NCBI RefSeq assembly: GCF_029846255.1
Contig: NZ_JARVWQ010000002.1
Coordinates: 868,001 to 932,000 of the forward strand
Reading direction: 5' to 3'
DNA: 64,000 bases
Source of the DNA: Amnibacterium sp. CER49
GTDB lineage: Bacteria; Actinomycetota; Actinomycetes; Actinomycetales; Microbacteriaceae
A program made the position numbers and the translations under genes. Of the stretch, positions 1 to 8,520 are shown piece by piece. Positions within the stretch are counted from its first letter, which is position 1; each line of letters starts with the position of its first letter. The notes under the pieces were generated by a model. That model was not told where the DNA came from, did no database searches, and was given only the letters and a program-made list of their open reading frames with translations.

Positions 1-1451
1 GTCAGGATGTCGGTGTTGCGCTTCAGGTGGTCGAGCAGCTCGCGCTCGAACCGGAGCACGTCCTCGACAGGAACCTCGTCGAGCTTGCCGTTCGTACCGG
101 CCCAGATCGAGACGACCTGCTCCTCGACGGGGTACGGCGAGTACTGCGGCTGACGCAGCAGCTCGGTGAGGCGCGCGCCACGGGCGAGCTGCCGGCGGCT
201 CGTCGCGTCGAGGTCGGAGGCGAACATCGCGAACGCCTCGAGCGAGCGGTACTGGGCGAGCTCGAGCTTCAGGGTGCCGGAGACCTTCTTGATGCTCTTC
301 ACCTGGGCGTCGCCGCCGACGCGGGACACCGAGATGCCGACGTCGACCGCGGGACGCTGGTTCGCGTTGAAGAGGTCGGACTGCAGGAAGATCTGCCCGT
401 CGGTGATCGAGATCACGTTCGTCGGGATGTACGCCGAGACGTCGTTCGCCTGCGTCTCGATGATCGGGAGGCCCGTCATCGAACCGGCGCCGAGCTCGTC
501 GGACAGCTTCGCGCAGCGCTCGAGCAGGCGGGAGTGCAGGTAGAACACGTCGCCGGGGTACGCCTCGCGGCCCGGCGGGCGGCGCAGCAGCAGCGACACG
601 GCGCGGTACGCGGCGGCCTGCTTCGACAGGTCGTCGAACACGATGAGGACGTGCTTGCCCTGGTACATCCAGTGCTGGCCGATGGCCGAGCCGGTGTAGG
701 GCGCGAGGTACTTGAAGCCGGCCGGGTCGGACGCGGGCGCCGCGACGATGGTCGTGTACTCCATGGCGCCGGCGTCCTCGAGGGCGCCGCGGACACCGGC
801 GATGGTCGAGCCCTTCTGGCCGATCGCGACGTAGATGCAGCGCACCTGCTTCTCCGGGTCGCCGGAGGCCCAGTTCTCGCGCTGGTTGATGATCGCGTCG
901 ATCGCGATGGCGGTCTTGCCGGTCTGACGGTCGCCGATGATGAGCTGGCGCTGGCCGCGCCCGATCGGGATCATCGCGTCGATGGCCTTGATGCCGGTCT
1001 GCAGCGGCTCGTGCACGCTCTTGCGCATCATGACGCCGGGCGCCTGCAGCTCGAGGGCGCGGGTCCCGTCGGTCTCGATGGGGCCGCGGTTGTCGAGCGG
1101 GGCGCCGAGCGGGTCGACGACGCGGCCGAGGTAGCCGTCGCCGACGGGCACCGAGAGCACCTCGCCGGTGCGGCGGACCTCCTGGCCCTCCTCGATGCCG
1201 GAGAACTCACCGAGCACGATGACGCCGATCTCGTTCTCGTCGAGGTTCAGCGCGAGGCCGGCGGTGCCGTCGCCGAAGCGGACGAGCTCGTTGGCCATCA
1301 CGTTCGGCAGGCCCTCGACGTGCGCGATGCCGTCACCGGCGTCGACGACGGTGCCGACCTCGGTGGCCGACGCCTTGCCGGGGTCGTACGCGGCGGCGAA
1401 GTCCGCGAGCGCGCTGCGGATGTCGTCGGGGCTGATGCTGAGGTCGGTCAT
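1..1451 (-). CDS. atpA: ATP synthase F1 subunit alpha (3' end outside window)
   Basis: Nucleotide-binding alpha subunit of the F1 catalytic head at the inner face of the membrane. The first ~483 codons are visible from the ATG at 1451 and the C-terminus lies left of the window. The Walker A motif GDRQTGKT is at residues 173-180, and the arginine-finger segment SRVGG is near residue 378. Both match the family, in which alpha binds ATP structurally while beta catalyses. It is the most downstream visible gene of a minus-strand atp operon, 42 bp after atpH. The family is about 540 residues, so only the tail is missing. Identity is essentially certain. Confidence 0.98.
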   Translation of the reverse strand, partial: MTDLSISPDDIRSALADFAAAYDPGKASATEVGTVVDAGDGIAHVEGLPNVMANELVRFGDGTAGLALNLDENEIGVIVLGEFSGIEEGQEVRRTGEVLSVPVGDGYLGRVVDPLGAPLDNRGPIETDGTRALELQAPGVMMRKSVHEPLQTGIKAIDAMIPIGRGQRQLIIGDRQTGKTAIAIDAIINQRENWASGDPEKQVRCIYVAIGQKGSTIAGVRGALEDAGAMEYTTIVAAPASDPAGFKYLAPYTGSAIGQHWMYQGKHVLIVFDDLSKQAAAYRAVSLLLRRPPGREAYPGDVFYLHSRLLERCAKLSDELGAGSMTGLPIIETQANDVSAYIPTNVISITDGQIFLQSDLFNANQRPAVDVGISVSRVGGDAQVKSIKKVSGTLKLELAQYRSLEAFAMFASDLDATSRRQLARGARLTELLRQPQYSPYPVEEQVVSIWAGTNGKLDEVPVEDVLRFERELLDHLKRNTDIL

Positions 1452-1493
1452 CGACCGTCCCTTCTCAAAAGAAGCGGTTGGAGGAGGTGCCTG

Positions 1494-2306
1494 CTACGCG
1501 ATGCGCAGGCGGAGGTCGTCGAGCCGGGTGCGGACCGATCCGTCGATGACGTCGTCGCCGATCGCGATGCGCACGCCACCGATCAGTGCGGGATCGATCA
1601 CCTGGTTGACCACGATTTTACGCCCGTAGCCGGAGCCGAGGCGCTGCTCGAGCGCATCGACCTGCTGCTGCGTGAGCGGCTTCGCGACCGTGGCGATCGC
1701 GACCTGACGCCCGCGTGCGTCCGCGACGACGCGCTCCGCGCGCTCGAGGGCCTCGACGGGGCGGCGGCCGCCCGGCAGCTGCACCGTGTGACGCACGATG
1801 GACCGCGTCGCGGGCGACGCGTTCGCGAGCAGCCGGTCGACCAGGGCGACCCGGGCCTCGACGGGCGAGGCGCCGTTGCCGAGCGCGAGCTCGATCTCGG
1901 GCGTCGCCGACACCGTGCGCTGCACGGCGAACAGCTGCGCGTCGATCGGGTCGTCCGACAGCAGCGCGAGGGCGCGGAAGCCGACCTCCTCGACCGCGTC
2001 GACGATGTCGCCCGGCTCGGACCAGCGCGACGCCGCCATGCTCTCGAGGATCTGCAGCGCGCGCCGCTCGAGCCGGTCGCCGAAGACGCGCCGGATCAGC
2101 TGGGACCGGTTCTTCGGGTCGAGCGTCGGGTCGGCGAGCAGCGACGTGAGCTGGTTCGAGCTCGCGATCGCGCGCGCTGCGGCGAGCAGCTCGTCGCCGA
2201 GGTCCGCCGTCGCGCCGCCGTGCAGCCGGCCGAGGAGGCCGGGATGCAGGGCGTCGTCGAGCGCCGAGATCGCCGCGGCCGTGGCGCTGCGGGTCGCGGC
2301 GCCCAT
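1494..2306 (-). CDS. atpH: ATP synthase F1 subunit delta
   Basis: Peripheral-stalk subunit (OSCP family) that links the F1 head to the b subunits. It is 270 residues, the usual length for actinobacterial delta and longer than the ~180 of Escherichia coli, because of the N-terminal helical extension. It is all-helical and alanine/leucine-rich. The ATG overlaps the atpF stop by one base (TGATG), which indicates translational coupling. It is separate from atpF here, unlike the b-delta fusion found in mycobacteria. Confidence 0.95.
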   Translation of the reverse strand: MGAATRSATAAAISALDDALHPGLLGRLHGGATADLGDELLAAARAIASSNQLTSLLADPTLDPKNRSQLIRRVFGDRLERRALQILESMAASRWSEPGDIVDAVEEVGFRALALLSDDPIDAQLFAVQRTVSATPEIELALGNGASPVEARVALVDRLLANASPATRSIVRHTVQLPGGRRPVEALERAERVVADARGRQVAIATVAKPLTQQQVDALEQRLGSGYGRKIVVNQVIDPALIGGVRIAIGDDVIDGSVRTRLDDLRLRIA

Positions 2307-2869
2307 CAGCGGGTCCTCGTCGTGTCCTGCTCGCCCGTGCGGTCGAGATCGAGGTCGGCGAGGAAGCGGTCGACGAGCGCCGTCGCGTTCTTGTCGTCGG
2401 CGAGGTGCTCGCCGATCACGCCGGACGCGAGGTCGAGCGCGAGCCGCCCCACCTCGCTGCGGAGCGAGACGAGCGCGCTCTGGCGCTCGGCCTCGATCTG
2501 CTGGTGCGCCTGCGCGGTGACCCGGTCGGCCTCGGCCTGCGCCTGCTCACGGAGCTCGACGAGGATGCGCTTGCCGTCCTCGCGGGCCTGCTCACGGATG
2601 CGGCCGGCCTCGACGCGCGCCTCGGCGAGCTGCTCCTGGTACCGCTGCAGGACGCGCTCGGCCTCCTCGCGGGCGTGCTTCGCCTCGTCGATGCGGCCGG
2701 CGATCGCCCTGCTGCGCTCGTCGAGGAGCGCGTTCAGCCGCGGAAGCACGCGCCAGATGAACAGCGCGAGGATCACGACGAACGAGACCGTGCCCCAGAG
2801 CAGGTCGGGGATCGACGGGATGAGCAGGTTGCCCTTCGACTCCGCCAGAACTACCGCTGCGGTGTGCAT
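2306..2869 (-). CDS. atpF: ATP synthase F0 subunit b
   Basis: Membrane-anchored stator subunit. One hydrophobic helix lies at about residues 23-45 (LLWGTVSFVVILALFIWRVL). A long charged amphipathic helix follows (about 55-165, rich in E, R, A and Q), as expected for the right-handed coiled coil of the b dimer. At 187 residues it has normal family length. It sits between atpE and atpH, and its stop overlaps the atpH start. Confidence 0.95.
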   Translation of the reverse strand: MHTAAVVLAESKGNLLIPSIPDLLWGTVSFVVILALFIWRVLPRLNALLDERSRAIAGRIDEAKHAREEAERVLQRYQEQLAEARVEAGRIREQAREDGKRILVELREQAQAEADRVTAQAHQQIEAERQSALVSLRSEVGRLALDLASGVIGEHLADDKNATALVDRFLADLDLDRTGEQDTTRTR

Positions 2870-2906
2870 CGCCCTCTCCCTCCTCGTCTAGCCGTGGACC
2901 CGCCGC

Positions 2907-3128
2907 TCACGGCGAGGGGAACGGGATGAAGCCGATGGCGATCGCGATGAAGCAGAGGGCCTCGGTGAGCGCGATGCCGAGGAACATCAGCGAGGTCAGA
3001 CGACCCTGCAGCTCGGGCTGACGCGCCACGGACTCGATCGTCTTGCCGACGATGATGCCGACGCCGATACCGGAGCCGATCGCGGCGAAGCCGAAGCCCA
3101 GGGCGGCCAGATAGCCGACGATATGCAT
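2907..3128 (-). CDS. atpE: ATP synthase F0 subunit c
   Basis: Ring-forming proteolipid of 73 residues with two transmembrane helices joined by the polar loop ARQPE (residues 35-39). The ion-carrying carboxylate is Glu56 in GIALTEAL. No sodium-site glutamine/threonine signature is evident, so proton coupling is likely (inference). A GAAAGGA-type ribosome site precedes the ATG. It is the standard third gene in the operon order a-c-b-delta-alpha. Confidence 0.96.
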   Translation of the reverse strand: MHIVGYLAALGFGFAAIGSGIGVGIIVGKTIESVARQPELQGRLTSLMFLGIALTEALCFIAIAIGFIPFPSP

Positions 3129-3178
3129 TCAGGTGTTCCTTTCAGTGAGGTACGAGACCCGGTGGGGAAGGGAAGGGT

Positions 3179-3970
3179 TCAGTGCTCTTCCGCCACCGCG
3201 AGCTGGATGTAGATCGCCGTGAGGAACGCGAAGACGTAGGCCTGCAGGGCGGCGACGAACAGCTCGAAGGCGAGGTAGACGATGCCGAAGGCGACCGTGC
3301 CGACGCCGATGAGGCCGAAGAGGTTGCCCTGCGGGAGCAGCGTGAAGAGGAAGAACGACGACGCGGCGTAGACCAGGGCGAGCAGCAGGTGCCCGGACAC
3401 CATGTTCATGAGCAGTCGCATCGTCAGCGTGATCGGCCGGACGATGAAGGTCGACAGCAGCTCGAGCGGCGTGAGCAGGAAGTAGAGCGGCCACGGCACG
3501 CCGGGCAGGAAGAGCGCGTTCTTCAGGTAGGTCCAGCCGAGCTTGCGGAAGCCGGCGTAGATGAACAGGACCCAGGCGATGATCGCGAGCACGAGCGGCA
3601 GACCGATCACCGCGGTGCCCGCGATCTGCAGGCCCGGGACCACGCCGGTGAGGTTCATGCCGAGCGTCAGGAAGAACATCGTCATGATGACCGGCATCCA
3701 GCGCCGGCCGTCCTCTTCACCGAGGGTCTCGATGGCGATGTTGTTCCGCACGAAGTTGAGCAGGAACTCGGTCATGACCTGGCCGCGGCCGGGCACGAGC
3801 TTGAGGCTGCGGGTGCCGAACCAGAGCCAGATCGCGAGCAGCACGATGACGAGGACGCGGATGAGCATCACGCGGTTCATCGCGAAGGGCGTGCCCGCGA
3901 AGAGGACGACGTCGGGGAAGAAGTCCGCGATCGTCGGGGGCTCGAATCCGCTCGCCGCGGCCACGGGCAC
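3179..3970 (-). CDS. atpB: ATP synthase F0 subunit a
   Basis: Integral membrane stator subunit that forms the two proton half-channels against the c ring. It is 263 residues with five to six hydrophobic helices. The essential arginine is Arg185 in TMRLLMNMVSGH. The GTG start at 3970 gives the N-terminus MPVAAASGFEPPTIADFFPD, which matches actinobacterial homologues. An atpI-like gene lies upstream across ~120 bp. Confidence 0.95.
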   Translation of the reverse strand: MPVAAASGFEPPTIADFFPDVVLFAGTPFAMNRVMLIRVLVIVLLAIWLWFGTRSLKLVPGRGQVMTEFLLNFVRNNIAIETLGEEDGRRWMPVIMTMFFLTLGMNLTGVVPGLQIAGTAVIGLPLVLAIIAWVLFIYAGFRKLGWTYLKNALFLPGVPWPLYFLLTPLELLSTFIVRPITLTMRLLMNMVSGHLLLALVYAASSFFLFTLLPQGNLFGLIGVGTVAFGIVYLAFELFVAALQAYVFAFLTAIYIQLAVAEEH

Positions 3971-4090
3971 GAGGTGGGGAATCAGGGCTGTCTCCGAACC
4001 GAAGGTGCACGGGGCGCACGGTGGTGATGGGGTCGAACGGCGTCCACCCTATCAAGGCGCGAACGCGCCCGACCAATCGGGAGGGGACCC

Positions 4091-4528
4091 TCAGTCGACC
4101 GTTCCGACCGGGATGCGGGCTCGCATGACCACGACGGCATCCAGCACGAGGAACCCGAGCACGGCCGCCACGAGCGCCACGAACAGCACCATCGGCTGCA
4201 CCCACGGCTGGTGCCCGAGCGCGACCATGGCGACCACGAACAGCACCACCTTCGCGAGGAACCCGACCAGCACGACGACGATCGCGGGCACCGGGTTCAC
4301 GTCCGACACCAGCCGCGCCGAGACCATCAGGCCGCCGATCGTGAGCCCGAGGAACAGGAAGGCGAAGAGGGCGCCGATCAGCCCGGAGGCGAGTCCCCCG
4401 GGCCCCGCGAGGAGGAGGCCGACGAGGCCCGCGACGACGCCGATGGCGACGCTCAGCACCACGCCGCCGACGAGGGCGCGCCGGAGCACGGTGCCGCTCG
4501 TGTCGAAGCGGGGGGTGGTGGCGGTCAC
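4091..4528 (-). CDS. Small membrane protein at the atpI position
   Basis: A 145-residue protein with four predicted membrane helices (about residues 15-40, 45-65, 80-105, 110-135). It sits directly before atpB, where most bacteria encode AtpI, a c-ring assembly factor or Mg/Ca carrier. Sequence resemblance to AtpI is weak, so the role is inferred from position and topology; Mycobacterium tuberculosis has a comparable uncharacterised gene there. The GTG start overlaps the wecA stop (GTGA). Confidence 0.8.
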   Translation of the reverse strand: MTATTPRFDTSGTVLRRALVGGVVLSVAIGVVAGLVGLLLAGPGGLASGLIGALFAFLFLGLTIGGLMVSARLVSDVNPVPAIVVVLVGFLAKVVLFVVAMVALGHQPWVQPMVLFVALVAAVLGFLVLDAVVVMRARIPVGTVD

Positions 4529-5730
4529 GCGTGGCGCTCCTTCTGCTTGCCGGCCTTGTCGAGCGGGTCGAGGACCGCGATCTCCGTGGTGGTCGTCGAC
4601 ACCGGTTCGCGCTGCACCTCGTACTCGCGGCGCTTGCGGTGCGAGAGGGGCGCGAGCGTCGCGAGCGCGCAGACGGCGAGGCCGCCGGCGATGAACACCC
4701 ACGCCCACCAGTAGGGCCGGGCGACGAAGAACAGCAGCGACCCGACCGAGATGACCGCGGTCCAGGCGTAGAAGATGAGCGTCGCGTGGAAGCGGCTGTG
4801 GCCCATGTCGAGCAGCCGGTGGTGCAGGTGCTTGCGGTCGGCGCTGAACGGGCTCTTCCCGGCGGCGAGGCGGCGGATCACCGCCAGGCTGAAGTCGAGC
4901 AGCGGCACGATGAGGATCGCGAAGGGCAGCAGCAGCGGCAGGAACGCGGGCGCGAACTGAGCCCGGTTGTGGAAGAGCTGGATCGGGTCGATGGAGCCGG
5001 TCACGCTGATCGCCGACACCGACATGAGCAGGCCGAGCAGCAGGCTCCCCGCATCGCCCATGAACAGCTTCGCGGGATGCCAGTTGAGCGGCAGGAAGCC
5101 GAGGCATGCCCCGAAGGCGATGGCCGAGATGAGCGAGGCGAGGTTGAAGTAGTTGGTCTGGTCGACGAGCCGGATCAGCATGTAGCTGTACAGGTAGAAG
5201 GTGCCGTTGGCGATGACGCCGACCCCGGCGACCAGCCCGTCGAGGCCGTCGATGAAGTTCATCATGTTCATCACCGCGACGACCGTGAAGAGCGTGAGCG
5301 CGAGGGACGACCACGTCGACCCGACGGTGACGCCGCCGATCGGCAGCGAGTCGATCTGCAGCCCCCCGAGCCAGGCGAGCAGGCCGGCCGCCAGCACCTG
5401 ACCGATCAGCTTCGTGGACCAGTCGAGGTCGAAGAAGTCGTCGAGCACGCCGATCACGACGATCAGCGTCGCGGCGGCGACGATCGTGATCATCTGCGTG
5501 CCGTCGCCGAACACGAGGTGGAAGAACGGGATCTGCGAGGCGAGGAGCAGACCGGCGAGCACGCCGAGGTACATCGCGATCCCGCCGAGCCGCGGCGTCG
5601 GCGTCGTGTGCACGTCGCGGGCGCGGATCTTCGGGTACAGCCGGTACTTCACGCCGACCCGCCACATGACGATCGACATGAGGAAGGTGACGACCGCCGC
5701 GCAGAGCGCGACGAGCAGGGTGACGATCAC
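4525..5730 (-). CDS. wecA: Polyprenyl-phosphate GlcNAc-1-phosphate transferase (MraY/WecA family)
   Basis: Polytopic membrane enzyme (401 residues, about 10-11 helices) that moves a sugar-1-phosphate from a UDP-sugar to polyprenyl phosphate, the first step of cell-wall glycan linker synthesis. Family motifs are present: PTPRLGG near 44-50, the magnesium motif DDFFD at 97-101, NFIDGLDG, the KLFMGDAGS nucleotide loop and KHLHHRLLDMGHS (HxHH type). The divergent start motif and the atp/tsaC context match mycobacterial Rv1302 (rfe/wecA) rather than mraY. The start overlaps the tsaC stop. Confidence 0.92.
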   Translation of the reverse strand: MIVTLLVALCAAVVTFLMSIVMWRVGVKYRLYPKIRARDVHTTPTPRLGGIAMYLGVLAGLLLASQIPFFHLVFGDGTQMITIVAAATLIVVIGVLDDFFDLDWSTKLIGQVLAAGLLAWLGGLQIDSLPIGGVTVGSTWSSLALTLFTVVAVMNMMNFIDGLDGLVAGVGVIANGTFYLYSYMLIRLVDQTNYFNLASLISAIAFGACLGFLPLNWHPAKLFMGDAGSLLLGLLMSVSAISVTGSIDPIQLFHNRAQFAPAFLPLLLPFAILIVPLLDFSLAVIRRLAAGKSPFSADRKHLHHRLLDMGHSRFHATLIFYAWTAVISVGSLLFFVARPYWWAWVFIAGGLAVCALATLAPLSHRKRREYEVQREPVSTTTTEIAVLDPLDKAGKQKERHA

Positions 5731-6485
5731 GCGGGCGCTTCGTCCGCGGGCGCGTCCGTCCGCGCGGGGGTCCCGTCCGCCTCGCCCGCCCCGTCCGCGG
5801 ACGGCTCGGGCAGCGCCGACGGGTCCTCGAACGCCTCGGGAACGACCTCGCGGAGGGCTTCCTCGGAGAGCGCGCCGAGCCGGAGGATCGTGAGCGGCCC
5901 GTCGCCGCGCACGAGGCCCGTGGCGTCGACGATCGTGGAGGGCACGGGTCCGGGCGTCGCTCCCCCGTCGAGGTAGACGGCGATGCTCTCGCCGAGCTGC
6001 TCGACGGCCTCGGCCGCCTGCGTCGCCGGCGGCTCGCCGGTGCGGTTCGCCGAGCTGACGGCGAGCGGCCCGGTCTCGGCGAGCAGCTCGAGGGCGATCG
6101 CGGAGTCGGGCATGCGCAGCGCGACCGTGCCGTTCGTGTCGCCGAGGTCCCAGGCGAGGCTCGCACGCGCGGGCAGCACGACGGTGAGCGGCCCGGGCCA
6201 GAAGCGCTCGACGAGCCGCTCGACGGCGGGTGGCACCTCCTGCGCGAGCGCGTCGAGGGTGGCGCGGGTGGGCACGAGCACGGGCGGCGGCGCCGACCGG
6301 TCGCGGCCCTTCGCGTCGAGCAGCCGCTGCACGGCATCGGGCTGGAACGCGTCCGCGGCGACGCCGTACACGGTGTCCGTGGGCATGACGACGAGCTCGC
6401 CGCGTGCGATCGCGGCGCGGGCTTCGCGCATGCCCGGCAGCAGCGTGACCGGGTCGGCGCAGTCGACCACCGTCGCCATGCCCAC
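5727..6485 (-). CDS. tsaC: L-threonylcarbamoyladenylate synthase (Sua5/YrdC family)
   Basis: Makes threonylcarbamoyl-AMP from threonine, bicarbonate and ATP for the t6A37 modification of ANN-decoding tRNAs. The single YrdC domain spans residues ~20-205, with PTDTVYGVAAD and KGRDRSAPPPVLVPT around the nucleotide site and SSANRTGEPP later. The C-terminus is an acidic Ala/Glu/Pro tail of about 35 residues. An internal ATG at 6479 is an equally possible start. It sits beside prmC, as in other actinobacteria. Confidence 0.93.
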   Translation of the reverse strand: MGMATVVDCADPVTLLPGMREARAAIARGELVVMPTDTVYGVAADAFQPDAVQRLLDAKGRDRSAPPPVLVPTRATLDALAQEVPPAVERLVERFWPGPLTVVLPARASLAWDLGDTNGTVALRMPDSAIALELLAETGPLAVSSANRTGEPPATQAAEAVEQLGESIAVYLDGGATPGPVPSTIVDATGLVRGDGPLTILRLGALSEEALREVVPEAFEDPSALPEPSADGAGEADGTPARTDAPADEAPA

Positions 6486-6526
6486 GATGCTAACGGGGAC
6501 CGCCCGCCTCGATGCGTCGGCGCGCC

Positions 6527-7381
6527 TCAGCGGCGACGGGCCGTGGTCGCGCGGTCGCGGCCGGTGAGGTCCGGATGTGTCGCCGGCGCCCCCCAGACGG
6601 CGGGATCGAGCAGCGCCCGGACCGCCTCGCCCTGGTGCTCGCCGTGCTCGACGACGAGCAGGCCGCCGGCCCGAAGCAGGCGCACGGCGGTCGCGACCAC
6701 CGCCCGCATCGGGTCGAGCCCGTCGGGGCCGCCGAAGAGCGCGTCCGCCGGGTCGTGGAGCCGCACCTCCGGATCGCGCGGGATCATGCCGTCGGGGATG
6801 TACGGCGGGTTCGAGACGACGACGTCGACGCCCCCGTCCAGCTCCGGCAGCGCGTCGGCGAGGTCGCCCTGCGCGATCCGGGCGTTGGGCAGCGCCAGGT
6901 CGGCGGCGTTCCGCTGCGCCCAGGCGAGCGCGGCCGCGTTCCGCTCGACCCCCGTCACCGCCGCCGCCGGCACCTCGGCCGCGACGGCGAGCGCGATCGC
7001 GCCGCTGCCCGTGGCGAGGTCGACCACGACCGGCGCCTCCATGCCCCGTGCGGCATCGATCGCGAGCTGGGCCACGACCTCGGTCTCGGGCCGGGGTACG
7101 AAGACCCCGGGACCGACCGCGAGCTCGACCGTTCGGAACGCGGCGCGGCCGGTGAGGTGCTGCAGCGGCTCCCGGTCGGCGCGGCGCTCGACGAGCCGCG
7201 CGAAGCGGGCGAGCGCGTCGCGGTCGACATCGCCGCCGGTGAGGGCGAGCGCCTGCACCCGGCCGCGGCTCTCGCCGAGCTCGTGGGCGAGCAGCAGCTC
7301 GGCGTCGGCCCGGGCCGACTCGACGCCCGCGGCGGCGAGCACCCGGGCGGCGGCCGCGAGGGCCTCCCCCGCGTCGGTCAC
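6527..7381 (-). CDS. prmC: Release factor N5-glutamine methyltransferase
   Basis: SAM-dependent methyltransferase that modifies the glutamine of the GGQ motif in release factors, here probably the product of the overlapping prfA. The signature NPPY is in [11 protein letters not shown], and the SAM loop is [13 protein letters not shown]. The N-terminal helical domain binds the release factor. Translation starts at the GTG at 7381, overlapping the prfA stop (GTGA), which gives 284 residues, a normal length. Confidence 0.95.
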   Translation of the reverse strand: MTDAGEALAAAARVLAAAGVESARADAELLLAHELGESRGRVQALALTGGDVDRDALARFARLVERRADREPLQHLTGRAAFRTVELAVGPGVFVPRPETEVVAQLAIDAARGMEAPVVVDLATGSGAIALAVAAEVPAAAVTGVERNAAALAWAQRNAADLALPNARIAQGDLADALPELDGGVDVVVSNPPYIPDGMIPRDPEVRLHDPADALFGGPDGLDPMRAVVATAVRLLRAGGLLVVEHGEHQGEAVRALLDPAVWGAPATHPDLTGRDRATTARRR

Positions 7382-8520
7382 GCCGGGGCTTCGGCGAGGG
7401 CCTTCAGCCGCGCGGCCTCGTCGGCCTGGATCGCCGACTGGATGATCGGCTCGAGCGCCCCGTCGAGCACCGAGTCGAGGTTGTACGCCTTGTACCCGGT
7501 GCGGTGGTCGCTGATGCGGTTCTCGGGGTAGTTGTACGTGCGGATCCGCTCGGAGCGGTCGACGGTGCGCACCTGGCTGCGCCGGGCGGCGGACGCCTCG
7601 GCCTCGGCGGCCTCCTGCTGCGCGGCGAGCAGGCGGGCGCGCAGCACGCGGAGCGCGGCCTCGCGGTTCTGCAGCTGGCTCTTCTCGTTCTGCATCGACA
7701 CGACGATCCCGGTCGGCAGGTGCGTGATCCGCACGGCCGAGTCGGTCGTGTTCACGCTCTGGCCGCCGGGGCCGCTCGAGCGGAAGACGTCGATCTTCAG
7801 GTCGTTCGGGTCGATCACGACCTCCTCGGGCTCGTCGACCTCGGGGAAGACGAGCACGCCGGCGGCGGAGGTGTGGATGCGGCCCTGCGTCTCGGTGCGG
7901 GGCACGCGCTGCACCCGGTGCACGCCGCCCTCGTACTTGAGATGCGCCCACACCCCGTCGGCCGGGTCGTTCGACGAGCCCTTCACGGCCACCGAGACGT
8001 CCTTGTAGCCGCCGAGGTCCGACTCGGTGCCGTCGAGCAGCTCGGTGCGCCAGCCCTTCGACTCCGCGTAGTGCAGGTACATGCGCAGCAGGTCGGCGGC
8101 GAACAGGGCCGACTCCTCGCCGCCCTCCCCCGCCTTGATCTCGAGGATCACGTCGCGGCCGTCGTCGGGGTCGCGCGGGATGAGCAGGCGGCGCAGCCGG
8201 TCGGCGGCGTCGGCCTCGGCGACCTGCAGGTCGGGGATCTCGGCGGCGAAGGTCGGGTCCTCGGCCGCGAGCTCGCGCGCGGCCGCGAGGTCGTCGGCGT
8301 ACTGCCGCCACGCGTTGTGCGCGGCGACGATCTGCCCGAGCTCCGCGTACCGGCGCCCGACGCGGCGCGCGCGGCCCGCGTCGGCGTGCAGCTCGGGGTC
8401 CGCGAGCTGCCGCTCGAGGTCCGCGTGCTCCGCGACGAGCGGCGCGACGGAGGCGAACGGGCCCCCGGCCGCCGGTTCCGGCGCGCCGCCGGGGACCGCC
8501 GAGTCGGACGGAGGGGTCAC
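7378..8520 (-). CDS. prfA: Peptide chain release factor 1
   Basis: Recognises UAA/UAG and triggers peptide release. The catalytic loop [15 protein letters not shown] carries the GGQ that PrmC methylates. A longer open frame extends into rho, but the GTG at 8520 overlaps the rho stop (GTGA) and gives 380 residues, close to the usual ~360. That start therefore has an N-terminal extension of about 20 residues rich in Pro, Ala and Gly. No rpmE gene lies between rho and prfA, unlike in mycobacteria. Confidence 0.95.
   Translation of the reverse strand: MTPPSDSAVPGGAPEPAAGGPFASVAPLVAEHADLERQLADPELHADAGRARRVGRRYAELGQIVAAHNAWRQYADDLAAARELAAEDPTFAAEIPDLQVAEADAADRLRRLLIPRDPDDGRDVILEIKAGEGGEESALFAADLLRMYLHYAESKGWRTELLDGTESDLGGYKDVSVAVKGSSNDPADGVWAHLKYEGGVHRVQRVPRTETQGRIHTSAAGVLVFPEVDEPEEVVIDPNDLKIDVFRSSGPGGQSVNTTDSAVRITHLPTGIVVSMQNEKSQLQNREAALRVLRARLLAAQQEAAEAEASAARRSQVRTVDRSERIRTYNYPENRISDHRTGYKAYNLDSVLDGALEPIIQSAIQADEAARLKALAEAPA

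Noticed and set aside
27-2891. 954-codon plus-strand open frame opposite the ATP synthase genes
   Set aside because: It is antisense to atpA-atpH-atpF, rich in Arg/Asp/Val as expected of the complement of high-GC coding DNA, and has no domain. The same applies to the long frames opposite rho, thrC, hom, lysA, argS and the GH63 gene.
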